Source: Aequorivita iocasae
Lineage (GTDB): Bacteria > Bacteroidota > Bacteroidia > Flavobacteriales > Flavobacteriaceae
Length of the DNA stretch: 64,000 bases
NCBI RefSeq assembly: GCF_016757735.1
Contig: NZ_CP068439.1
Coordinates: 2,692,001 to 2,756,000, forward strand
Direction: 5' to 3'
The notes below the pieces were generated by a model. The model saw nothing but the letters and a program-made list of their open reading frames with translations. It was not told the DNA's origin and did no database searches. A program made the translations under genes and the position numbers. Below are positions 54,226 to 61,640 of the stretch, one piece after another; the first letter of the stretch is position 1; each line of letters starts with the position of its first letter.

Positions 54226-54624
54226 TGTAAATCTGAATTGAGTTCTTTAAAATATTGAATTTTACTGTGTAACAGTGGGAATAATTCACTTTGAAAATAG
54301 AATTATGATTACATAAGAATAAGGGGTGGCTACTTTAGCAATATTGGTGTCGCTTTTGTTCCCAATAATTTATAAAGCCTATTTTCAATGGAACAGGAGT
54401 GCCGAAAGGCACTTCTGTTTCTAAATAAAAAAATATTTTTTTTATTTAGAAATGGTTTTTATTGGCTAAACCCAATAAAAACATTCCTGGAAGGCAACAC
54501 TCATCCAAATCGGATAGTAGGCACGTCTTAGTAATAAGAAACGAAGCGTATTATTGTAAGTATTTGCATAAGAGACAATCTTTTCAGGGGAACAGGAATG
54601 CCAAACGGCATTCCTGTTTTTTTT
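54226..54624 (+). ncRNA. candidate regulated small RNA(s) between ppsA and the response regulator gene
   Basis: A region without a supported gene, starting at a box-driven promoter and ending in a strong terminator. It holds four hairpins: 54391-54421 (GAACAGGAGTGCC, loop GAAA), 54418-54452 (AT-rich, TTTCTAAATAA and complement), 54455-54482 (GTTTTTATTGG with CCAATAAAAAC, 11 bp), and 54591-54618. The first and the last are variants of one another. It may be one RNA of about 400 bases or two in tandem. A 45-codon frame from 54388 runs through the hairpins and is thought to be chance. Confidence 0.5.
54591..54624 (+). terminator. strong intrinsic terminator
   Basis: Perfect 12-bp stem (AACAGGAATGCC with GGCATTCCTGTT), loop AAAC, followed by a T8 tract. 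No protein gene precedes it within 400 bases, so it ends an RNA transcript. Confidence 0.88.
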
Positions 54625-54741
54625 AGCTAACTATGTGTATGTCGTTTATTCCCTTTTTTTGCCATCCGCAACACGTCCCGCTGACGAACAACCTCTGATA
54701 CTTTAATACATATTACAGTCAAGAATAAGTATCTATATATC

Positions 54742-54784
54742 TGACAATTATCATATTTTTTTCCGTGCATTTACAATAATTTTA
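54742..54784 (+). promoter_or_regulatory. FNR-like box TGACAATTATCA with -7 element (response regulator gene)
   Basis: Palindrome at 54742-54753; TAATTTTA (54777-54784, 7 of 8) begins 35 bases after the box start. The CRP-type response regulator starts at 54813, pointing to autoregulation. Confidence 0.78.
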
Positions 54785-54812
54785 ACCTTATCGTGCAATT
54801 GTTTAATTATAT

Positions 54813-55904
54813 ATGGACGCTAAAGATAAAAGGATGAAAAGTGTACTCGTTATTGACGACAATATCTCCATTCTCGAAAATATCCAAGCCATGTTGGAAT
54901 TGGCTGGATACAAAGTAAAATCTGCCACAAATGGAGAAAAGGGAGTGGCTCTGGCTGAGGCAATGATGCCGGATATAATTTTATGCGATATAGTAATGCC
55001 TGGCATGGATGGCTTTGAGGTGCTAAGAAAGGTGCGAAGCAATAATAGGATCGGGACCACGCCCTTTATATTTTTGTCTGCCTTAAATGAAAAGCATCAG
55101 ATTAGAAAGGGGATGAATGTAGGAGCGGATGACTTCCTTACCAAACCTTTTGACGAAGCCGAACTCATTGAAGCCATTGAAAGCCGTTTGCAAAGAATTG
55201 AATTTTTGAAAAAAGACTTCTTTAAAAGCCATATTGGAATAAATTCATTCTTCAAGGAAGCTTCCCAATTCGTAAAATTTGAGAGCCTTACCGAAAATAG
55301 GGATTGGGAAGAATATAATGCCCAGGAAATAATTTTTAGGGAAGGTCGCAATGCCCATAAATTTTATTTTGTACATACGGGTAGTGTAAAAACCTATAAA
55401 ACTACTACTGAAGGCAAGGAATTCATAACAGGAATCTATGGTCCGGGGGATTTTTTTGGACAAATATCCCTAATAAATAAAAAAGGACAGTACCTGGATA
55501 CCGCTTTCACACTTAAAAAATCAAAATTAATTGGAATTTCAAAAGATGATTTCAATAATATTTTGCACAGTAATAATGAAGTGTCCAATAAATTTATAGA
55601 TATCATTTCCAACAATTTAATTGAGATACAGGATCAGCTCATAAACATGGCATATGCACCCGTTAGGAAGCGAGCGGCCAAGGCTTTGTTGCTATTGGAT
55701 GCTAAAAATTCCAAGAGCACTTTGGAAACTGTTGCCATACGTATACAAAGGGAAGATTTTGCAAGTATGATTGGCACTGCTACAGAAACAGCTATACGGT
55801 CGCTTTCGGAATTTAGGGAGGAGGGGCTTATTAAAATGGATGTTAACCATGATATCCATCTGGTAGATAAGGAGGAGTTGCAATATATAGCGGAAACAGA
55901 ATGA
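54813..55904 (+). CDS. response regulator fused to a CRP/FNR-type DNA-binding module
   Basis: 363 residues with three parts. Residues 8-125: receiver domain (acidic D15/D16, phospho-acceptor D59 in ILCDIVMPGMDG, K111 in LTKPF). About 145-265: cyclic-nucleotide-binding-like jelly roll (IIFREGRNAHKFYFVHTGSVKTYK, GPGDFFGQISL), without FNR-type cysteines, so no iron-sulfur oxygen sensing. About 285-350: winged helix with recognition helix GTATETAIRSLSEF; its Glu and Arg are spaced (ExxxR) as in E. coli FNR and CRP, which contact TGA half-sites. It is thus the candidate regulator of the TGAY-N4-RTCA boxes. A histidine kinase is encoded next door, convergently. Confidence 0.92.
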   Translation: MDAKDKRMKSVLVIDDNISILENIQAMLELAGYKVKSATNGEKGVALAEAMMPDIILCDIVMPGMDGFEVLRKVRSNNRIGTTPFIFLSALNEKHQIRKGMNVGADDFLTKPFDEAELIEAIESRLQRIEFLKKDFFKSHIGINSFFKEASQFVKFESLTENRDWEEYNAQEIIFREGRNAHKFYFVHTGSVKTYKTTTEGKEFITGIYGPGDFFGQISLINKKGQYLDTAFTLKKSKLIGISKDDFNNILHSNNEVSNKFIDIISNNLIEIQDQLINMAYAPVRKRAAKALLLLDAKNSKSTLETVAIRIQREDFASMIGTATETAIRSLSEFREEGLIKMDVNHDIHLVDKEELQYIAETE

Positions 55905-55931
55905 AAAGCCGCTCCGCGTAATTTATAAGTT

Positions 55932-57635
55932 TTAAGGATTTTCTTCTTGCGGCAGTAGTATTGTGAAGGTAGTCCCTTTATTTTGTGTGCTTTTGAAGTT
56001 AATGCTCCCTCCCAAAAGATCCATATAGCGTTTTACAATGCTTAGGCCAAGACCTGTGCCAGGGATGTTGCCTGTATTTTTTGCCCTGAAGAAGCGGGTA
56101 AACAGATATTTTTGTTCTTCCTTGCAAATGCCAATGCCCTGATCCTTTACCTTCAACACAAATTGATTGTCAAGGAAGCAAACTTCGAGGGTTATCTCTT
56201 TTTCCGAATACTTAATGGCGTTGGAAAGTAGGTTGATTAAAATGTTATGTAGAATGTTTCTATCCGTAATAATTTGGGTAGGCCCTAGGAAAACACAATT
56301 TATTTTTTGTCCATCCTTGCACAAATCGTTCACTTCTTCAATACTTCGTTTTATAAATTCAGAAATATCGAAGGGTTCCTTGTTGACAACTACGATACCG
56401 CGTTCCAGTTTATCCAAGGAAAGAAAGTTGTTAAGAATGGAAGTGAAGTACTTTACGGATTCCTTTATTTTATCGATATGTTTTTGCTGATTTTCCAGCA
56501 GTCCTGCCTTTAAATATTTTTCAATCAAAATTATAGAGGAGAGCACAATGGTAATGGGCGTCCTTAATTCGTGGGAAGCAATAGAAATAAAAGCACTTTT
56601 CATTTCATTTAATTCACGCTCTTTTTTTAATGCGAGGCTTATTTTTTTTGTCCGGCGCTTAATTATGGTTTCCAATTCATCGGTATAATCCTTTTTATTT
56701 TTTTCCAGTTTTTTGCGTAAGGTAATGTCTTCGCCCGAACAAAGGGTTGCCATAACTGAACCCGAATTATCAAAAATAGGAGTATTTCTCCATGCTATGA
56801 GTTTTTTCTCCCCATTTTTACACACTACCTCGCATTCAAAATAAGGAACCCATAATAAATTTTTATTTTCGGAGTGGTAATAAACGTATTTATCGCTAAG
56901 GGTTTTGTGCGGATCTATAAACTGTAAAAACCAGTCTTTATCAGAAACATCCTGTTTTGAAAAGCCGAATGAACGAATAGCCTTTTTATTGATCAGTTGA
57001 ACTTTTTGGTCATTATCAATTAACAGTAGAAGAACCGGAGCTGGATCTAGATATTTTTTAATGATTTTCTTTTCCCATTGCAACTTATTGTATGAATATT
57101 TTAATAGTTCCGTCGTCTTCTGATGCTTGGTTTGCTCTTCAAAGGCAATATGATAAAACTTCTTTCCATTGTGATCCGTATAGTGCTTAGTTCCGGAAAT
57201 ATAAATGGGGAAGTTGCCTTTTTTGGGATGTGTAACCAATAATGAAAAAGGTGCGGTAAAACCTTGCTGTATGTTCTCTATTAATTTAAGGGATGCCTCA
57301 TCCTTTAAAAGTATTGCTAAAAGTGAATTGCCTATTAGATTGTCTTTTTCTAAACATAAAATAGTACAAGCGGTATTGTTAATATTCTTAATAATAAATT
57401 CAGTATTTAATATCAGCAACCCAATAGGCGCAAAGTCAAATAAATCCTTGTAATGGTTTGAAGATTGTTTAACAACAGAGTGCTTTTGAAGTTTGTCTAT
57501 TCGTGGGGCAAAAACAGTTTTTTGTGTAAGCTTAGCTGTCTTTTTCCGAAGCTTGGAACAAGGCAAAGAGGGGCTTTTTGAAATTCTTTTTTCCTCAGGG
57601 GTTTTCATTTTTTTTGAAACTTCCTCAGTGCCCAT
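55932..57635 (-). CDS. PAS-domain sensor histidine kinase, soluble
   Basis: About 567 residues from the ATG at 57635; upstream ATGs (57731) add a stretch that does not look like protein. The order is a basic disordered head, two PAS domains (YKDLFDFAPIGLLILN; KYLDPAPVLLLLIDN with PAC ending VMATLCSGEDIT), a coiled-coil, the HisKA box (SIASHELRTPIT) and the HATPase (NILHNILINLLSNAIKYS, VKDQGIGI, PGTGLGLSIV). There is no membrane segment, so it senses a cytoplasmic signal. It lies convergent with the response regulator gene and is its probable partner. Confidence 0.9.
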   Translation of the reverse strand: MGTEEVSKKMKTPEEKRISKSPSLPCSKLRKKTAKLTQKTVFAPRIDKLQKHSVVKQSSNHYKDLFDFAPIGLLILNTEFIIKNINNTACTILCLEKDNLIGNSLLAILLKDEASLKLIENIQQGFTAPFSLLVTHPKKGNFPIYISGTKHYTDHNGKKFYHIAFEEQTKHQKTTELLKYSYNKLQWEKKIIKKYLDPAPVLLLLIDNDQKVQLINKKAIRSFGFSKQDVSDKDWFLQFIDPHKTLSDKYVYYHSENKNLLWVPYFECEVVCKNGEKKLIAWRNTPIFDNSGSVMATLCSGEDITLRKKLEKNKKDYTDELETIIKRRTKKISLALKKERELNEMKSAFISIASHELRTPITIVLSSIILIEKYLKAGLLENQQKHIDKIKESVKYFTSILNNFLSLDKLERGIVVVNKEPFDISEFIKRSIEEVNDLCKDGQKINCVFLGPTQIITDRNILHNILINLLSNAIKYSEKEITLEVCFLDNQFVLKVKDQGIGICKEEQKYLFTRFFRAKNTGNIPGTGLGLSIVKRYMDLLGGSINFKSTQNKGTTFTILLPQEENP

Positions 57636-58031
57636 CTTGATGTTTTTAAGTAAATGGAAAAATTGTATATACAATGGATTTAGATTCCTAAAGGTACACA
57701 TTATTTTGAAGCCTATACGATTGGCAATCAAAAAAGTAATTGAATTTTAAATTAAGAATATTTGTATAAATTCCGACAAACGGATTACTTTAAGTTATCG
57801 TAAAACTTACAAGACTTTCTTAAAAGAATTTTACTTTCTCTTTCAATAAAGTAGTTCAATTTTCCAGTTTTGGTGCTTAAAGCGAAAACCTATATTCTTA
57901 AGAAAATCATTTCTATACTATTTTACCTATCTAATAGCGGGTTGAAATTGGCATAAAAAAGTAACGGGATATGATTTTATTGTATGTCCGTCATTTAAAA
58001 GTTGTAAAATTCAGTTTAAAATTACTACAGA
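57636..58031. other. intergenic upstream of the histidine kinase
   Basis: About 400 AT-rich bases that should contain the kinase promoter on the minus strand. No FNR-like box faces the kinase and no gene or hairpin is supported. Confidence 0.5.
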
Positions 58032-58074
58032 TGATTCAGGTCATTTCACAACCTCCCATTATTTAGTTATTTTA
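58032..58074 (+). promoter_or_regulatory. FNR-like box TGATTCAGGTCA with weak -7 element
   Basis: Palindrome at 58032-58043; TTATTTTA (58067-58074, 6 of 8) lies 35 bases after the box start. The next feature is a terminator at 58127-58184, so a short RNA is predicted. Confidence 0.65.
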
Positions 58075-58077
58075 TGA

Positions 58078-58184
58078 TAATAGTTTTTTTAAAAATTTAG
58101 TTCAAATAACTAACCAATTTGTTGTTAACACTCTTAAAGGCTTTTTTGTGGGGTTCAATTATAGTTTTTAAGAGTGTTTTTTTT
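58078..58184 (+). ncRNA. candidate small RNA or leader, about 107 nt
   Basis: From the predicted start of the box-driven promoter to a terminator-like hairpin: AACACTCTTAAA (58127-58138) pairs with TTTAAGAGTGTT (58167-58178), 12 bp, and a T8 tract ends at 58184. The 28-base loop is unusually large. Either this is a separate small RNA or it is an attenuated leader for the gene at 58258. Confidence 0.5.
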
Positions 58185-58257
58185 AAACAAAAACATATTA
58201 AGGTATTAAAATCCTTTCAACTTAATGCTATTATTAGCGTGTTCAAATAATGAAGCC

Positions 58258-58683
58258 ATGTTACTATATGAAATCCAAATGAATTACAATAAAGAAATAT
58301 GGGAAGAAAAAATGCATCGAGATGTATTTAAAGTAAAATCAACCTTACTTTATATTAATGAGGATATTCCATTGGTCATGAATCTTGTTACTTATTCTCA
58401 ATATAATCGGATTATTCCCAATTTATTTGAAAGATTGTTGGGTTATAAAAATGAACTTTTAAGTATAGCAGGAGAAGTGAAAACCTTTGCGGAAGAGATA
58501 GATTTATTTGAAAACAGAATAAATTTATTTGCCATACACGAAGCTCCGAATACGCTTAAAGTTTTAGAAGAGGCTTATAATATTTTATTAACGCAAATAG
58601 AAAAACTGAAAACAGATTATGACAAAATAAAAGATGAAATTTTAACTTTTACGGATAGTTTAAAAAATGAAAAATTTAAGTGA
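58258..58683 (+). CDS. helical protein of unknown function
   Basis: 141 residues from the ATG at 58258 (58225 and 58279 are other possible starts). It is almost fully helical and charged: KEIWEEKMHRDVFKVKSTLL, and a C-terminal coiled coil (LLTQIEKLKTDYDKIKDEIL). There is no signal peptide. It resembles in pattern the helical protein at 49438-49824. It is preceded by the box/terminator leader and followed immediately by the hsp20 box. Confidence 0.65.
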   Translation: MLLYEIQMNYNKEIWEEKMHRDVFKVKSTLLYINEDIPLVMNLVTYSQYNRIIPNLFERLLGYKNELLSIAGEVKTFAEEIDLFENRINLFAIHEAPNTLKVLEEAYNILLTQIEKLKTDYDKIKDEILTFTDSLKNEKFK

Positions 58684-58685
58684 AC

Positions 58686-58728
58686 TGATTTAGGTCATTT
58701 CGTGTAAGTTCTATGCGTATTACCTTTA
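58686..58728 (+). promoter_or_regulatory. FNR-like box TGATTTAGGTCA with -7 element (hsp20)
   Basis: Palindrome at 58686-58697, three bases after the stop of the preceding gene. TACCTTTA (58721-58728, 7 of 8) begins 35 bases after the box start. The hsp20 ATG is at 58757. Confidence 0.78.
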
Positions 58729-58756
58729 ATATTATTAACAATTAAATATATACACC

Positions 58757-59206
58757 ATGGCACTTATTAAATTTAACAACAGAAGTTTTCCTTGGTTTAA
58801 CAATGAACTTTCCTCTTGGATAGATTCAGATTTGTTTGATGAAGAATTATTTTCCAATGGAAATGGAAAAAAAATTCCTGCGATGAATATAAAGGAAAAC
58901 AAGAACGATTTTGAGGTGGAATTATCTGTTCCCGGATTTCAAAAAAAGGAAATTGAAATAGCTCTTGAAAATGATCAACTTATTGTAAGCGCTGAAAAGT
59001 CAGCAAAGGACATTCAAGAAAATGAAAACGGCTATACCCGTAAAGAATTCAGCTATAATGCATTCGAAAGAAGGATGAAACTTCCTGAAAGTGTGGATGC
59101 AAAAAAGGATGTTAAGGCAAACTACGACAATGGAATTCTTAAATTGAAACTTCACAAAAAAGAAGCGGCCAAGATTCCACCCAAAAAAATGATCCAAATT
59201 GCCTAA
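58757..59206 (+). CDS. small heat shock protein Hsp20
   Basis: 149 residues of the alpha-crystallin type chaperone family. The N-terminal arm is Trp/Phe-rich, the crystallin domain spans about 40-130 (PAMNIKENKNDFEVELSVPGFQKKEIEI, YTRKEFSYNAFERRMKLPESVD, ANYDNGILKLKLHKK with the A-x-x-x-N-G-[VI]-L motif), and the C-terminal tail carries an IxI-like KIPPKK. It binds unfolding proteins without ATP. Led by an FNR-like box; ended by the palindrome at 59258. Confidence 0.94.
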   Translation: MALIKFNNRSFPWFNNELSSWIDSDLFDEELFSNGNGKKIPAMNIKENKNDFEVELSVPGFQKKEIEIALENDQLIVSAEKSAKDIQENENGYTRKEFSYNAFERRMKLPESVDAKKDVKANYDNGILKLKLHKKEAAKIPPKKMIQIA

Positions 59207-59257
59207 GACGAAGAGAATTGAATTATTTGAGGAGATATTTTCAATTTTTCAAATGGG

Positions 59258-59285
59258 CTAATCCAGAACGCGCGTTCTGGATTAG
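59258..59285 (+). terminator. perfect 28-bp palindrome after hsp20
   Basis: CTAATCCAGAACGC is followed by its exact reverse complement GCGTTCTGGATTAG and then TATTTTAAT. It lies 52 bases past the hsp20 stop and likely acts as a terminator, although the T tract is interrupted. Confidence 0.65.
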
Positions 59286-59407
59286 TATTTTAATACCCTA
59301 CTACCTTATCTTTTTATTTTTTATCAGATAACCCAGGGGAATGAATCTAAATAAAATAGCAATCACTCTTATTTTATTTGTTTGGCATCTTTACTTATTT
59401 CACGTGT

Positions 59408-59548
59408 ATGGCGCGTATTAAATTTGACGATAAAAAATTTTTACGATATAAGCAACAACTTATGTCGGGGCTAGACTTTGCTAGCTTTTTCGGAAAGCTT
59501 CCTTCTATGCGAAAGAAAATCAATTTTAAACGAAGTAATAATAAATAA
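59408..59548 (+). CDS. small basic protein, 46 aa
   Basis: The frame starts MARIKFDDKKFLRYKQQLMS and ends KINFKRSNNK. It is rich in Lys and Arg, without signal or membrane segment. It has a good ATG and ends 7 bases before the stop of the convergent Nudix gene. No family was recognised. Support is only the protein-like composition. Confidence 0.4.
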   Translation: MARIKFDDKKFLRYKQQLMSGLDFASFFGKLPSMRKKINFKRSNNK

Positions 59549-59554
59549 GTCTTT

Positions 59555-60037
59555 TTAAACCATAGAAGGGTTTGAATTTTTGAATAAAATCTTTTCAAGC
59601 TCGTTGATAAAGGGTAATTGTCCTTCTAAGATTTTTGTTTTTGCCGCGGCAAAGTTGAACCAAGCTACCTTATCAATTTCGGGATAAGTGTATAATTTTC
59701 CATTTTTGGGAGGCCATTCCAACGAAAATTTATTGCTTTGCAAGTTATTGGGGTCAAAATCTTTTTCAAGCGCCAAGGCATGCACTACCTTACCACCTTT
59801 TTGCTTTACAGGCGTTAATTGTATGAAATCTCCTTGAGGTCTAATTCCCAACTCTTCCTTAGTCTCTCTTAAAGCAGCAGTAATTATATTTTCTCCATTT
59901 TTAATTTCCCCCTTGGGAATAGTCCACGCCCCCACATCCTTTTTAGCCCAAAATGGTCCGCCGGGATGGCAAAGTAAGACTTTCCATTCCTTATTCTTTA
60001 GGGCATATAACAGCAGGCCTGCACTCTCTTTGGGCAT
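59555..60037 (-). CDS. Nudix hydrolase
   Basis: 160 residues with a complete Nudix box: GEIKNGENIITAALRETKEELGI (GX5EX7REUXEEXGU). N-terminal SAGLLLYALKNKEWKVLLCHPGG and the WTIPKG start to the box resemble the diadenosine polyphosphate / NTP pyrophosphohydrolase group, so it probably cleans up nucleotide derivatives. The substrate is not defined. No FNR-like box precedes it. Confidence 0.92.
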   Translation of the reverse strand: MPKESAGLLLYALKNKEWKVLLCHPGGPFWAKKDVGAWTIPKGEIKNGENIITAALRETKEELGIRPQGDFIQLTPVKQKGGKVVHALALEKDFDPNNLQSNKFSLEWPPKNGKLYTYPEIDKVAWFNFAAAKTKILEGQLPFINELEKILFKNSNPSMV

Positions 60038-60144
60038 AGTTTATTTTATTTTATTCCCAATATATAATCATAAAACATCACACCCTAAGTACAAATCATA
60101 ATCCCTCTGTTTACTCGGGGAGAAAGCTGATGTCACTATTTGGA

Positions 60145-60456
60145 TTATTGCTTTTTGAGTAGTTCCAACTTTTTTTCAAGTGCTGCTATTATCTCATGAC
60201 TTTTATCGGTTAAATTGGAAATTGTTGAATTTAGGCTTCTTTCAAATTCCATCTTTTTTGTATGTGCTGTGGCGGCAATCTCATCTTTCACATGTTTTAT
60301 TTTTTCGCTCAGTTCACGTGCGGTTTCTGCGGATGTATGCTTGATTTTATGTCGCGTTTTTGAGCCTTTTTGAGGGGCGTATAAAATTCCTAATACACTG
60401 CCAATCAAAGCTCCCGATAAAAAGGCAAGGGCTATATTTTTTTTAGAAGTTTCCAT
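60145..60456 (-). CDS. YtxH-type small membrane protein
   Basis: 103 residues: a short glycine-rich membrane helix (IALAFLSGALIGSVLGILYAP) with the QKGSKTRHKI continuation that defines YtxH-domain proteins, then a long amphipathic helix. Homologues are general-stress proteins of Gram-positives and of Bacteroidetes, of unknown mechanism. It is preceded by an FNR-like box on the minus strand. Confidence 0.9.
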   Translation of the reverse strand: METSKKNIALAFLSGALIGSVLGILYAPQKGSKTRHKIKHTSAETARELSEKIKHVKDEIAATAHTKKMEFERSLNSTISNLTDKSHEIIAALEKKLELLKKQ

Positions 60457-60490
60457 AAATACAATTGTTTAAGTAATTGGGTTTATACTT

Positions 60491-60533
60491 TAAAGTTATA
60501 GCAATCATATTCTTTTGGAAATGATATACATCA
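60491..60533 (-). promoter_or_regulatory. FNR-like box TGATATACATCA with -7 element (ytxH-like gene)
   Basis: Palindrome at 60522-60533. On the minus strand TAACTTTA (60498-60491, 7 of 8) starts 35 bases from the box edge; the gene starts at 60456. Confidence 0.78.
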
Positions 60534-60671
60534 GCTCCTAAAACATATAATTCATTTTTTTTCAACCTATTCCGAATAACACAGATGCCACAAGAATTTA
60601 CAGGCCAATGGGTGGATTTCGTAAAGATTGGAATTATTTATGATGATTGTTATTGTTTCATTTTCGTGTTT

Positions 60672-61436
60672 TTATGTTCCCTTAAAACCGAGTTTCTGTA
60701 GTTTTGAAACAGCTTCATTATAACCAATTTCAAAAATGGTATCCATATTCCTCCAATCAAATATACCGAAACGGGAAATTGTAGGCGGGGCTATTAGCAC
60801 ATCACATTTTGAAAGTTTGGAAACACTCTGATTGTCGAGACTTATTTGATACGCTCTATTTGCCACTTGATATGAAGATTGGAGGGATTCCACGGTAATA
60901 TCCTCCAATCGATTTACATAAGATCCAATAAGGGTGTCGCATACCGTTTCAATAGAACCCACTGGAAAATTATTAAGCACTCCACCATCTATATAAAGGG
61001 CCCCATTGATGGTTACAGGGGTAAAGATTCCAGGAAAAGCCGAAGATGCAAGAATGGAGGGAATAAGGTTTCCAGATTTAAAAACCATCTCCTTGCCAGT
61101 TACAAGGTTGGTGGCGGTAATGTAAAGATGTTTCTGAAGTGTAAGGAAATCATCTTGCTCAAAATAGGGTAGGAAGTCATCATAAAATTTAGAAGAATCT
61201 ATAAATCCGGGCTTACGGCGTGCATACCTTTTAATATGGAATATAGAAACTCTTTTAAAAAAGGACAATATTTCCTGCCAGGAAGTCCCATTTGCGTATA
61301 AAGCTCCTACAATAGCGCCCGCACTGGCACCTGCAATATGAGTTATAGTAATATTCTCTTCTTCAAGAGCCTTGAGCACTCCCACGTGTGCCACCCCTCT
61401 GGTGCCACCACCCGATAATACCAAACCAACTTTCAT
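60672..61436 (-). CDS. patatin-like phospholipase
   Basis: 254 residues with the full patatin signature: oxyanion loop SGGGTRGVAHVG, nucleophile GASAG (Ser about residue 40), and the dyad Asp in DGGVLNNFPV. It hydrolyses acyl chains of lipids; no signal peptide, so it is cytoplasmic or peripheral. RssA-like size. It lacks a box of its own and follows the PAS protein by about 200 bases on the same strand. Confidence 0.93.
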   Translation of the reverse strand: MKVGLVLSGGGTRGVAHVGVLKALEEENITITHIAGASAGAIVGALYANGTSWQEILSFFKRVSIFHIKRYARRKPGFIDSSKFYDDFLPYFEQDDFLTLQKHLYITATNLVTGKEMVFKSGNLIPSILASSAFPGIFTPVTINGALYIDGGVLNNFPVGSIETVCDTLIGSYVNRLEDITVESLQSSYQVANRAYQISLDNQSVSKLSKCDVLIAPPTISRFGIFDWRNMDTIFEIGYNEAVSKLQKLGFKGT

Positions 61437-61640
61437 TTGATTACGTTGTGTACCAATAAATTATATTTTCAGTTTCTTTCAAGTCTTTCATTGCTTGACT
61501 TATCGAGATTACAAAACTTTTATATTCTAAATAGATAAAACTTTTGTGAGTTAAAGGCATTTTTTTAATTAATTCTGTTATGTTTTAAAAGTTGTAATCG
61601 CTTGGATCCATATATTTACTCCCTGTCTTTTTTTGGTAAA

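Noticed and set aside
54388-54535. 45-codon frame in the putative small RNA region (MEQECRKALLF)
   Set aside because: It passes straight through three hairpins that look like RNA structure, and the AT-rich part codes implausible runs (KKIFFLF); judged chance, although it would matter if conserved.
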